Shown in pieces: positions 18,425 to 26,675 of a DNA stretch of 64,000 bases. The DNA is from Zhouia amylolytica (GTDB lineage: Bacteria; Bacteroidota; Bacteroidia; Flavobacteriales; Flavobacteriaceae). The position numbers were made by a program, and so were the translations under genes. Location: positions 62,001 to 126,000 of the forward strand of contig NZ_FPAG01000005.1 of NCBI RefSeq assembly GCF_900116365.1, in the 5' to 3' direction. Position 1 is the stretch's first letter, and each line of letters begins with the position of its first letter. The notes beneath the pieces are model-generated. The model did not search any database. It was not told the origin of the DNA and saw only the letters and a program-made list of their open reading frames with translations.

Positions 18425-19462
18425 TTAATTTGATTTTTCAACTTCGGGAACCAAATAATCGCCACTTAAAACTTCTTCTCCTGGCAGGTAAACTCTTAAT
18501 AAAAAATTCCAACCTTCAGGCGCATCTAGACGATTTGGAACTTCGCCACAAACATCTTTTGATCCATAATGTACGGTGAAGGTTCCATCTCCGTTTAGTT
18601 GAACATTGGAATTATTTAACAGACAATTCTCCGTTTTGATATAACCGTCATCTCCGTAAACGGTAATAGACCAGAACCCCTTATTCACTGGTACTTTATA
18701 GGTGGCGGTGTAGCAGTCTGAAGCACTTATTTCTTTTGGCTTATAATTTAGATAGGTTGCAGCTTCTTCAGGCAACAAGCCCCAGGCAGCTGCTGCAGCA
18801 ATGTGCCTTGTCTTTTCATTTACTGCACCTCTTTTTCCCATCATACCTTCCCAGCTTGAATATTTAGCACTTTCCTCATTATAAACTGCTCTTAAGGAAT
18901 CTAATGATTCTAAATTCCACTTAAATTCGGGAAACTCTTGGCTAGAGATAGACTTTACAATAAATTTATCTTGAAGATCATTTAGTAATGCAATTTCTTC
19001 ATTGTCACCTGCATCGAAGACCTGAAGCCTTATGATGATGTATAGAAAATCAGTGTTGCCCTCTATTTTGTATTGACCAGGTTGATAAATCAAATCTTGT
19101 ACGTAGTGGTCATTATCAATGATGAAAATAGATGCATATCGATCATCTGGCATTTCAGGAAATGTGATATCCAAGCCATCACTTGCATCAAATACTCCTC
19201 CTGAGTAGAGTACATCTCTATTCATTCGAATCACTGTTTGCTTATCTAATGGTGTTGGTTGTCGAAAGTGGAAAAACTTGTTGGTTTGTCCAGCATTTTT
19301 TATCATTTCCATGAAGGCGCGATCTGTTTCTGCTCGAATAAATGTTTCCGGTGTAACTATGACAGGCTCATTTGTAGCTTTGGTTTTTTCCTGTTTTGAT
19401 TTCTTGGTTTGATTGCATGCCAGCAGAGTCATGGCAACGATCATAAATAATACTTTTTTCAT
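18425..19462 (-). CDS. DUF1254/DUF1214 lipoprotein
   Basis: 345 aa with lipobox LLAC (residues about 13-16). DUF1254-like region includes TPLDKQTVIRMNRDVLYSGG and DDRYASIFIIDNDHYVQ. The DUF1214-like C-terminus has VPVNKGFWSITVYGDDGYI, and DAPEGWNFLLRVYLP. Function of the family is not settled. Located in the envelope. One-gene unit preceded by an attC-like palindrome. Confidence 0.85.
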   Translation of the reverse strand: MKKVLFMIVAMTLLACNQTKKSKQEKTKATNEPVIVTPETFIRAETDRAFMEMIKNAGQTNKFFHFRQPTPLDKQTVIRMNRDVLYSGGVFDASDGLDITFPEMPDDRYASIFIIDNDHYVQDLIYQPGQYKIEGNTDFLYIIIRLQVFDAGDNEEIALLNDLQDKFIVKSISSQEFPEFKWNLESLDSLRAVYNEESAKYSSWEGMMGKRGAVNEKTRHIAAAAAWGLLPEEAATYLNYKPKEISASDCYTATYKVPVNKGFWSITVYGDDGYIKTENCLLNNSNVQLNGDGTFTVHYGSKDVCGEVPNRLDAPEGWNFLLRVYLPGEEVLSGDYLVPEVEKSN

Positions 19463-19482
19463 ATCGTCCTCTTTTAATGTTT

Positions 19483-19614
19483 GCCAACGGTTTGGCTATG
19501 ATTTCGGCGTGGAATCGTCCACAGGACTATTCCGCAGAGAAATCAAGCTGGTTATATATTTTACTTTTCGGTTTTGCACTATAGCCCCGCTGAATTACAG
19601 CCCTGGTTGTAATC
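19483..19614 (-). repeat. attC-like imperfect palindrome between cassettes
   Basis: Arms GGCTATGATTTCGGCG (19494-19509) and CCGCTGAATTACAGCC (19587-19602) are complementary with mismatches around a ~77-nt variable centre. On the coding strand the outer cores are TTACAACCAGGG right after the PIN-like gene stop and AAACCGTTGGCAAAC before the DUF1254 gene. Confidence 0.55.
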
Positions 19615-19622
19615 AGTGCTTT

Positions 19623-21038
19623 TTATTTCATTGATATTAATATACTTAATTTTCCTGAACCTTTATTAGTCTCAATTTTTAAAGTAAAAGTTTCAAATTC
19701 CCATATTCGTCCATACCATTTGTTGGATTGAATCAAATCCTTTTCTTTTTCCCATTCAAATCTTTCTTTAAAATATTTATCCGCTCTAAAAATTTCAACC
19801 GCATTATTCACAACTAATTCGTACTCTCTTATAAATGTGAAGTTTGAATAATTATTGGTTTTTCGATAAAAATAAAGGTAGCATTTACCATCCTCTAGGA
19901 TTTTGTCAATTCTATTAAAGAATCCTAAATAATTATGAAAAGGCTTAATTGTAACAGTCTCTCTATTTATATCAATAGATTTATAAGAATCCACAATCAA
20001 TCCATTTTTCAAATCATTCACTAAAAGTTTGGAAAAAGTATTTTGGTCTTTTTCTTCCTTTTCGACAATAAAGTCAAAAGATTGGATGAATTCATCAGCG
20101 TGAATAACTTTTGTGTCAATTCCAAGTAACTTATAAAGTGCTCTGGTTTTTTTTAGAAAACCATTATCGTCTGAAACAACACAATCGCAGTAAGCTCCAT
20201 AATAACTGTGAATCCCATCATTAAGCATATTATTGAATCTAACACTTTTAGATGGTTCTTTACTTATTCCTAAAAGGTCAAGAGTAAAATATGCGTTTGT
20301 AAAAAAGTCATATTTTGATATTTCCTTGTCTCCATTTGGGTTTAAATTACTATTCACATATTCTATAAACGTCTTTTGAAGATAAGAATCTTTCAAGTCT
20401 TCATTGAAATCTATCTCGTCATAGTCAATGATAAACTTTCCATTATTAATATGCTTGTCTGTAACGTTTCTCAATTCTTTATACACAGATTTATCCTCCT
20501 GCATATTTTTAAGCATTCCCATAAAATGTTCGCTCCATTGCATTATACTCATTGGTTCTTTACCAAAAGAAAGAAAGTTTTTTAAAGGGGTAGTTATTGA
20601 AGAGTCCAAGTTTTCCATTTCTGGAAAGTTGAAATCTAATTTTGTATCGGTTAATAGAGTTTTTGCATTTTCAATTTTTTCTCGGTCTTCTGGATTTAGG
20701 TCGCTCGTGTCAAAATCAAAGATGCTTGAGAAATCAATATCATCATTTTCTTTTTCAACATCAGCAAATGCTTCTAAAGGTCTTGCTAAATAGCAAGAAG
20801 TTTTCTTTTCAATTGCGTGGTATGATAGGTAATTATCATTTACAATTGAATCCATAAATTCTAATTCGGAATATTTAATATTCGTTTTATCGTTTTTTAA
20901 ATCTCGAAGATGTGCATGAGAGTAACAGAATAAACTTGCCTTTTGTTTCCTGATTTGATTCAATAGTTTGACATATTTAGCTTTTTCCTGTTTGAACAGG
21001 TGACTGAAGATTTGTTTGTCAAAATATATTCTTGGCAT
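19623..21038 (-). CDS. Hypothetical protein, possible PIN-like nuclease
   Basis: 471 aa, cytoplasmic. N-terminus IYFDKQIFSHLF and YSHAHLRDLKND resemble the first strand and second acidic motif of PIN folds. Residues about 302-335 (YCDCVVSDDNGFLKKTRALY, then LLGIDTKVIHADEF) resemble the C-terminal PIN motif where a conserved Asp follows 'SDD'. A large insert separates the halves and about 135 residues follow. A toxin or defence nuclease is plausible but unproven. Confidence 0.55.
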   Translation of the reverse strand: MPRIYFDKQIFSHLFKQEKAKYVKLLNQIRKQKASLFCYSHAHLRDLKNDKTNIKYSELEFMDSIVNDNYLSYHAIEKKTSCYLARPLEAFADVEKENDDIDFSSIFDFDTSDLNPEDREKIENAKTLLTDTKLDFNFPEMENLDSSITTPLKNFLSFGKEPMSIMQWSEHFMGMLKNMQEDKSVYKELRNVTDKHINNGKFIIDYDEIDFNEDLKDSYLQKTFIEYVNSNLNPNGDKEISKYDFFTNAYFTLDLLGISKEPSKSVRFNNMLNDGIHSYYGAYCDCVVSDDNGFLKKTRALYKLLGIDTKVIHADEFIQSFDFIVEKEEKDQNTFSKLLVNDLKNGLIVDSYKSIDINRETVTIKPFHNYLGFFNRIDKILEDGKCYLYFYRKTNNYSNFTFIREYELVVNNAVEIFRADKYFKERFEWEKEKDLIQSNKWYGRIWEFETFTLKIETNKGSGKLSILISMK

Positions 21039-21095
21039 TCATTTTCGGCATTGGTTACAATGTATTTATAAACACCATATAGTGTTTATTTTACT

Positions 21096-21194
21096 CTATA
21101 AATATAAAACAAAAGCTCCCCAACTTTCCACGGGGCTTTTTCCCCTTTCCCAAAGAAAAACAAAAATAACTAAACCTAATTACGGAAAACCTCA
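21096..21194. repeat. 99-bp repeat, copy A
   Basis: From CTATAAATATAAAAC to CTAATTACGGAAAACCTCA, including CCCC...GGGGC complementary blocks that can form a hairpin followed by TTTTT. A diverged copy lies at 30,510-30,609 in the same orientation. No coding frame. Confidence 0.75.
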
Positions 21195-21210
21195 CTTAAA
21201 CTCTATGGTA

Positions 21211-21237
21211 AAATAAAAGCCCTTAAAAGGGCTTATT
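21211..21237. terminator. Bidirectional terminator-like hairpin
   Basis: AAATAAAAGCCCTT / AAGGGCTTATTT stem with A/T-rich flanks on both sides, between the CdiI-like gene end and the repeat. Confidence 0.75.
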
Positions 21238-21267
21238 TAGAGCTTGTTTTTATAAAATTATTGACTT

Positions 21268-21291
21268 GCGCAACAGCTACCGGTGTTGTGC
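21268..21291 (-). repeat. Short palindrome holding the CdiI-like stop codon
   Basis: GCGCAACA / TGTTGTGC arms with one G-T pair. The coding strand reads GCACAACACCGG followed at once by the TAG stop. Resembles a collapsed attC-like site with the stop inside its first core. Confidence 0.45.
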
Positions 21292-21687
21292 ACTGGCTTT
21301 TATTTTTTCATTTATTCGGTCAAATTTCTTTTCTCCGAGTTCAGTTTTTATTTGGTCAGAGTTTTGTTCTACTAAGTTTGTAAAAGTTCGAAATTCAGTT
21401 TGCTTTTCATTCCAAAATTCAGTCGGTAAACCTGAAACAGCAACAAGTAAATCTCCTTAGTAAAAGTCGCCTTCAGTCAATATATTTCGTTCAAGTTTTT
21501 CGAGTGCAACTCCGATTAGATATTCCGTTCCGATTTGTTGAGAAAACAGAAGTCTTATTTGCTCATCAGTCAAATCTGTAATATTTATTTTCCGATACTG
21601 ATAACATTTTTTTACCATATCAGTCGGAAACTCGGAAGGCTCTTTCCAATAATCTTTCTCTAATTGTTCGATTGATTTCGTTTTCAT
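21277..21687 (-). pseudogene. CdiI-type immunity protein gene with one internal stop
   Basis: Reading from MKTKSIEQLEKDYWKEPSEF, the frame continues ...LFSQQIGTEYLIGVALEKL and EGDFY, hits TAA at 21457-21459, then goes on in the same frame GDLLVAVSGLPTEFW... to TAG. The pattern EGDxYxGDLL is characteristic of the contact-dependent growth inhibition immunity family (CdiI_2-like), so the TAA most simply replaces a sense codon such as GAA. Total 136 codons is normal for the family. No toxin gene is adjacent, consistent with an orphan immunity gene. It could be expressed as an N-terminal fragment only. Confidence 0.75.
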
Positions 21688-21697
21688 TTTAGCTTGT

Positions 21698-21830
21698 GCA
21701 CAACGGTTTTGTGTATGAGCAGTAGCGGATTTTATGCATTTACGTTTCAAATAACAAGGTACTTAATTAAATGCAAAAACGATTCAAGTTTACACTCAAA
21801 CCGCTATTGCTTATACACCGTGTTGGCGGT
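21698..21830 (-). repeat. attC-like imperfect palindrome
   Basis: Arms GTGTATGAGCAGTAGCGG (21711-21728) and CCGCTATTGCTTATACAC (21801-21818) pair almost fully around a 72-nt centre. Coding-strand outer cores: CCGCCAACACGG after the NTF2-like gene and AAAACCGTTGTGC before the CdiI-like gene. Confidence 0.65.
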
Positions 21831-21852
21831 AGTTTTTACTTTACTCAAATAT

Positions 21853-22290
21853 TTATTCCCTTACAATTGGAATATCACTTACAATTTTCCATTTATTGTT
21901 TTCATCTTGAATTAAGACAAGGAACTTATGCATATCTGATGTTGTTTCCAATAAATATAGAACATCTACAATTGCTGTGTGTCCTGAAATTTTTACATCA
22001 TTGAAGTTGATGTTATAACTTGTACCTCCTATTTTTTCGTCTTTCATCATTTGCAAATAGTTATCTTTTGAAATGATTACAGCATTTTCATTTCCTTTAA
22101 ATCGATTTGCTATTACTCGGTAGTCTCTATGTAATAGTTCAGTGAGTTGTTCAGCATCTCTATTTGCAGCAGCTTCTTCAATAGATGTTACTGTCTCTTT
22201 AATTTGATTTTCCATATTGTTTTGATTTTGTGCCTTACAGTTTAAAAGGCTGATTGTGCTTAAAAAGGTTATTAGAATTAATTGTCTCAT
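21853..22290 (-). CDS. NTF2-like (DUF4440-type) secreted lipoprotein
   Basis: 145 aa. Signal peptide with lipobox LLNC near residue 18. The rest is a SnoaL/NTF2-like fold: helical start (VTSIEEAAANRDAEQLTELL), then HRDYRVI, NYLQMMKDEKI, and paired strands ending NKWKIVSDIPIV. Likely ligand-binding; no enzyme activity can be assigned. It follows the Crp-type regulator by 80 nt in the same direction, so the two probably share one cassette and transcript. Confidence 0.8.
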   Translation of the reverse strand: MRQLILITFLSTISLLNCKAQNQNNMENQIKETVTSIEEAAANRDAEQLTELLHRDYRVIANRFKGNENAVIISKDNYLQMMKDEKIGGTSYNINFNDVKISGHTAIVDVLYLLETTSDMHKFLVLIQDENNKWKIVSDIPIVRE

Positions 22291-22370
22291 TTTTTAGTGC
22301 TTATTTATTAAAGCTCAAAATTATTGAGAAGTCAATCCCTTTCCTTTGACGAAAGTCACAAAATCAATGA

Positions 22371-22940
22371 TTAAATCCTTTTCCGAATTCTACTCAAAGA
22401 TTCTCTACTTATTCCCAAGTATGAAGCTAAATATTGAAGGGGAATCCGTTCAATTAATTCAGGGCGGTTTTCGAGAATGTATAAATACCTTTCTTTAGGA
22501 GAATATGTTGTTAAAAATGAAGAATATTTTTGTTCGCTTATAGTTAATTTTTCCAATATCATTCGTCCTAACTTTTGGTAGAATTCAGATTTTTTATAAA
22601 GAGTTACCAATTTAGCTTTGTCAATGTATAGAACTGTACTGTTTTCAATTGCTTGGATATTTTTTTGCGAAGGAATATTATTGGTCATACTTTCAATTTC
22701 TCGAAGAAAATCATTTTGAAAGTAGAATGCAGTATTTATCTCCTTACCATCATTATTTATGTGAAAAGATCTAATTGTTCCTTCCGATAAGAAGTAAATT
22801 CCTCGACAGATTTGTCCTTGTTTTAAGAGATATTCTTTCTTTTTGAGTTTTTTCGTTTCAAGGATAGATTCAAAAATATTCCAATCCTCATCTGTTATTT
22901 TTAAAATCTTTTCAAATGTATTTTTTAATGGTAAGTACAT
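22371..22940 (-). CDS. Crp/Fnr family transcriptional regulator
   Basis: 189 aa. N-terminal cyclic-nucleotide-binding-like domain (LLKQGQICRGIYFLSEGTIR), central helix, and a C-terminal HTH (IPLQYLASYLGISRESLSRI). The short form is common in Flavobacteria, where the ligand is usually unknown. First gene of a two-gene unit; 15 nt upstream begins the next attC-like palindrome. Confidence 0.88.
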   Translation of the reverse strand: MYLPLKNTFEKILKITDEDWNIFESILETKKLKKKEYLLKQGQICRGIYFLSEGTIRSFHINNDGKEINTAFYFQNDFLREIESMTNNIPSQKNIQAIENSTVLYIDKAKLVTLYKKSEFYQKLGRMILEKLTISEQKYSSFLTTYSPKERYLYILENRPELIERIPLQYLASYLGISRESLSRIRKRI

Positions 22941-22955
22941 TGTCTCGTTTAATTA

Positions 22956-23090
22956 CCGCTAACGGATGGCGGTATGAAAATGTTGCCGACTGCAGGCGAT
23001 TCACTGTCCAATTGCACAGAAGCTAAATCGTGCTACAATCGTTGAATAACCTACTGTCTCGGCAATTTTTTATACCGCGTGTTGTATGCC
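22956..23090 (-). repeat. attC-like imperfect palindrome
   Basis: Arms beginning GGCGGTATGAAAATGTTGCC (22968-22989) and TCGGCAATTTTTTATACCGC (23059-23078) pair over about 18 positions. Coding-strand cores: CATACAACACGCGG just after the 179-aa gene stop and CCATCCGTTAGCGG before the Crp gene. The variable centre contains a CTGCAG site. Confidence 0.65.
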
Positions 23091-23097
23091 GTTTTTA

Positions 23098-23637
23098 CTA
23101 TTTTATATCATTTATCCAATCGTCAGGCTTTAATAATATTTCAATTGGAGCATTATAAATTTCGTGTCCCTCCCTTATTACATAATTAGAATGAACTCTG
23201 TCACCTGCTTTAAAATAGTCAGCTTTCTTTAAAAAGTCTTTTTTCTTGATACCGCCTAAAAACCAAAGGCGTTTAATTTGAAATTCATAACTAAAAAAGA
23301 AAAGTTCATCTACAGGTGTGTCTTTGTGCCTAGCAGTTATTTGTGCTGTATAATTCATTCTAGGAGGAACTTTTCGTTTTACGGTTTTTACATCAATTTT
23401 AACACCGTTAATTGTGAAATCAGGTTTCCCAGCGGCATTGTCAAGATGCCATTCAAACCCAGTCAATCCTTTTCCTTTTAACCATTTATTGAAACAAATC
23501 TCTCCAAGATCACCAACCCAGCGAAGATCACTGTCTACTTCATGATAAATATTGCCATATTGTTCATCTCGACTCTTTCTGATCTTTATTGCTTTTGCAA
23601 TTTGCTCTGGGGTAACATCTACATATATAAAGCTCAT
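23098..23637 (-). CDS. PD-(D/E)xK-like accessory protein of the R-M unit
   Basis: 179 aa. E46 in LGEICFNKWL, D73 in KPDFTI and D82-V-K84 in KIDVKT match a PD-(D/E)xK nuclease core. No named family recognised. It lies 9 nt after the restriction enzyme gene on the same strand and should be co-transcribed. It could be a second nuclease, a nicking accessory, or an unrelated passenger. Confidence 0.65.
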   Translation of the reverse strand: MSFIYVDVTPEQIAKAIKIRKSRDEQYGNIYHEVDSDLRWVGDLGEICFNKWLKGKGLTGFEWHLDNAAGKPDFTINGVKIDVKTVKRKVPPRMNYTAQITARHKDTPVDELFFFSYEFQIKRLWFLGGIKKKDFLKKADYFKAGDRVHSNYVIREGHEIYNAPIEILLKPDDWINDIK

Positions 23638-23646
23638 AAGAATAGT

Positions 23647-24621
23647 TTAAGAATGGGGACCAAGGAATCTGTCACCATTGAAATGAATCATGTGATCGGG
23701 TTTATCTGCCATCCAAACCTCGGTTTCCCATGCAATATCAGCTACATTTCTTTTAAATTCTGCGGTATCAGGAAAGGCCGTCACATAAACTTTACCAACT
23801 TTACAATCTTTAAGAGCTTCTTCAAGTTCTTTCCAGCGTTTTGGGGATACTGGACCATGACTAGTAACAGCTTCTATTAGAAATAGCCATTTGTTTTTGG
23901 TATCATAGACTACTACATCTGGTAATTTATCATGTGACATTGGTGGAACCCCCAAAGATTGAAGGTATTCTGATTCAAGGTGCATTAATTTGCCCCCTTC
24001 TTCGGATCTACTACTTGCTGTATCACCCATGTAAAGAACAATCCCACCTGCTCCAATAAATCGTGGGCAAAATTCATGAACTATATCGGCATGAAGCTGA
24101 TTGTGTTTGCCTGGGGATAGAGTTAGTTCTTTACCATTTGGAAGTTTCACAGGAATTTTGTCTATGTTTCGTTTCTTTTGATATTCCTCTTTTAAACTTG
24201 GAGTGTTTTGTAAAAAAGCATCTACTTTTTCTTTCCAATCACCGGCCGGGAAAGCTCGCAAAATTTCGAGAATAGGTTCATTTAATGAATAGTTATTATC
24301 TTTACTGTTTGTAGGTCTTTTTGGATTATCTCTATTTCTATCTATAATTCTAGCTTGTTCAAATTGATGAAGTGTTTGTCTTCTAATTGTTTCCCTGCTA
24401 TTTGGTTTGTAATCCATTCCATAATTATTACGAATGAATTCCATAATAATATAAGTTGGAAGTAGAGGTGCTTGGCATTTATTCCAAGAAGTATTGGGTT
24501 TAATATTCGCCAAGGATAGAAAAACCCATGCAGAACGGTCATTAGTTTGTTTCTTGGGAAGTTTTAATGCCTTTAATATTTGCTTTGCTTCTTGTAATTT
24601 TAGTTCTTTTAAATCAGTCAT
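23647..24621 (-). CDS. BsuBI/PstI-family type II restriction endonuclease
   Basis: 324 aa. N-terminal helical DNA-binding part. C-terminal catalytic part with [48 protein letters not shown] and KVYVTAFPD, all typical of the BsuBI/PstI family. Enzymes of this family cut CTGCAG, so that target is likely here. Overlaps the methylase gene by 8 nt, giving coupled expression with the methylase first. Confidence 0.9.
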   Translation of the reverse strand: MTDLKELKLQEAKQILKALKLPKKQTNDRSAWVFLSLANIKPNTSWNKCQAPLLPTYIIMEFIRNNYGMDYKPNSRETIRRQTLHQFEQARIIDRNRDNPKRPTNSKDNNYSLNEPILEILRAFPAGDWKEKVDAFLQNTPSLKEEYQKKRNIDKIPVKLPNGKELTLSPGKHNQLHADIVHEFCPRFIGAGGIVLYMGDTASSRSEEGGKLMHLESEYLQSLGVPPMSHDKLPDVVVYDTKNKWLFLIEAVTSHGPVSPKRWKELEEALKDCKVGKVYVTAFPDTAEFKRNVADIAWETEVWMADKPDHMIHFNGDRFLGPHS

Positions 24622-26101
24622 TTAGAATTTCATTAATTTTTTCAATGGTATCGTATTCCAATGTTTTAAAGCTGGAAGAATGTTTACCTAGTTGAATAAT
24701 TTGTTCTCTAGTTGGGATTTTCATAATTCTTATATCCGTGGCATTTACTTGAGTATTCCCTGATATACATCTGTAATAATCATCCATAAAAGTTGAATTA
24801 AATAAGATTGATAACCCATTTGCTTCTTCCTCCGATAATGTAGAATTTTTACGACCTATGTAATTTAACTTGTTAGTTATGCCTATTTGCTTAAGGTTTC
24901 TAATTGGAATGTAAACTCCAGCAACTAACCTTCTATTTTCATCTTTTGATGTGAAACGTTTTAGAATTACGTATCTAATATTTGGGACTAAATGTTTCTC
25001 AAAATTTTCAAGTAAGTTAAATGAAATGTCTTTTTTATTATTACCATTCCAAATTATACCGTTTATAAAAACATTATGAGCTTTGATAAGTGGTACTTGC
25101 TTTTCTTGACTATGTTTTGACGTAAGATATTCTTTTGTTCTGTGCTCAACTACTGGACCAGTAGAAATAAAATACCCTTCTTCCTCAAATGTTGAAGGTA
25201 ACCTCTCTGCTTGTTGCAAAATTTGAAAATCCTTTTCTGTCTCCGGAATGCGAATGATACTTTCATTATTACTAGTGTCAATAATTATATCCTTAGGATA
25301 TACTCTGATGTTTGGGGTGTTTAAATCAGTAATGTTGTTACAGCTCGAAATCGTTATTTCATCTAATTCTTGACCATTTTTTATCAATTTGAAGATGACA
25401 TTTTCTTGTAAAATATCAGAATCTGTAAACACCTCTTTTCTAGATTTGAAAATGTGGATTAATTCAAGTAGAGCATTATCCAGTAGATATTTTCTAAAGC
25501 CCTTAAAATATAGACCGTTTAAAAAACTACGAGGTGTTATAGCTACGAGCTGTCCATTAGCCTCCAATGCAGAAAGTGTTATGGCAACAAACGAAGCATA
25601 AATATTGGGATCACCTTTAAATAAGTCCGTAGTTTTTTTAGCATAAATGGATTCTTTAACCGAGTACTTGAAATATGGTGGGTTAATTACTGCTAAGTCA
25701 TATTTTGTCTCAGTGTTTAAATCTGGTCTCAGAGTTACAAAGTCATCATTTATAATATTGTAATTGAAAATCTTTTTTTCTTTAGCAAATATTGCTTTTA
25801 ATTCTTCTAATACTTCAGAAAGATTTGAAATGATTTGTTCGTCTATTTCATAAAGGGTTGCGTCTATATTGTTTATCCCCTTATTTAATAGATGAAATGC
25901 AGTCGATACGGTTAGGATACCATGACCAGCGCCACAGTCCAATAGTTTTACTTTATCAGGGTTTAATACCTCATCATCAATAAGAGAACTCATAAATTGG
26001 GCAATAGGTGAATCTGTGAAATATTGTCCTAATATTTTCTTATCCTCATCACTCTTAGTTTGTGAATACTCTTTTTGCTTATGTCTTATTTCCGATGTCA
26101 A
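24614..26101 (-). CDS. N6-adenine DNA methyltransferase of the R-M unit
   Basis: 495 aa. SAM-binding motif [14 protein letters not shown] (about 56-68), motif IV NPPYF (about 138-142) typical of N6-adenine methylases, and a C-terminal target-recognition region. The N-terminal [17 protein letters not shown] is common in Eco57I/BsuBI-type methylases. Protects host CTGCAG sites (inferred from the paired nuclease). First gene of the three-gene R-M operon. Confidence 0.9.
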   Translation of the reverse strand: MTSEIRHKQKEYSQTKSDEDKKILGQYFTDSPIAQFMSSLIDDEVLNPDKVKLLDCGAGHGILTVSTAFHLLNKGINNIDATLYEIDEQIISNLSEVLEELKAIFAKEKKIFNYNIINDDFVTLRPDLNTETKYDLAVINPPYFKYSVKESIYAKKTTDLFKGDPNIYASFVAITLSALEANGQLVAITPRSFLNGLYFKGFRKYLLDNALLELIHIFKSRKEVFTDSDILQENVIFKLIKNGQELDEITISSCNNITDLNTPNIRVYPKDIIIDTSNNESIIRIPETEKDFQILQQAERLPSTFEEEGYFISTGPVVEHRTKEYLTSKHSQEKQVPLIKAHNVFINGIIWNGNNKKDISFNLLENFEKHLVPNIRYVILKRFTSKDENRRLVAGVYIPIRNLKQIGITNKLNYIGRKNSTLSEEEANGLSILFNSTFMDDYYRCISGNTQVNATDIRIMKIPTREQIIQLGKHSSSFKTLEYDTIEKINEILND

Positions 26102-26297
26102 TTCTTATTTTATTAATTCTGATTAATGTTTTTATTTATTTTTGATATTCAGTTATTTATATTTTGTTCAAAAATATCATTTTTCCCCAAGTTTTCGCTA
26201 TCAATTTTAAGGTTAGCGAAAAGATTTAATAAGAACTGGAGAAGTAGATAATTTTCGATTCAATATGTTTCAGAAGTTCCTATTTGGCGAATGGCAT

Positions 26298-26338
26298 ACA
26301 ACGTTTGTATAAACGCAATTTGCGTCTATATATCTTTA
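26298..26338 (-). repeat. attC-like arm, copy 1 of a 41-bp repeat
   Basis: Coding strand: ...GCGTTTATACAAACGTTGT. A near-identical copy with two differences precedes the DUF262-HNH gene at 30,369-30,409. Contains the AACGTTGT core. Sits about 195 nt before the methylase start; the gap 26,102-26,297 shows no gene. Confidence 0.55.
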
Positions 26339-26552
26339 TAGTTTCTTGGTCTATACCCTGTGTTTATTATGAAACACTAGTATAATTCTGATATAGTATT
26401 TGCAAATAATAATCTATACATACTTCCCGAAAATAATAGAAATTTGCTAAATAAACAATCCAGTAATCCGTAATTATCTATACATAAATCCAAATTCAAT
26501 AGTAATAATGCTTGTGGTTATGCAGGTGCCCCCTTATGGTTTAATATCATTT

Positions 26553-26662
26553 TTGAACCGCCGTATACGCGACCCGCTTGGTTTATCCTGAGCGACAGCC
26601 GAAGGGTACGGTGGTGTGAGAGCCTCAACGCGGTAATTATTCATCGCGTCGGGCTACTCGAT
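26553..26662 (+). ncRNA. Group II intron 3' remnant (domains V-VI)
   Basis: GAACCGCCGTATAC ... GGGTACGGTGGTGTGAGAG forms domain V. GCCTCAACGCG and CGCGTCGGGC form domain VI, ending GGGCTACTCGAT. The 5' domains are absent. The domain V tip is enlarged by a segment of about 35 nt identical to one in the 17.6-18.4 kb intron. It lies 13 nt from the stop of the first DUF262 gene, again at a cassette end. Confidence 0.75.
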
Positions 26663-26675
26663 TGTGGGTAGTGCT

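Noticed and set aside
22989-22996. Avoidance of CTGCAG as a sign of the R-M specificity
   Set aside because: CTGCAG occurs many times in the window (e.g. in the attC-like site, sulfatase, kinase and tra genes), so no avoidance is seen.
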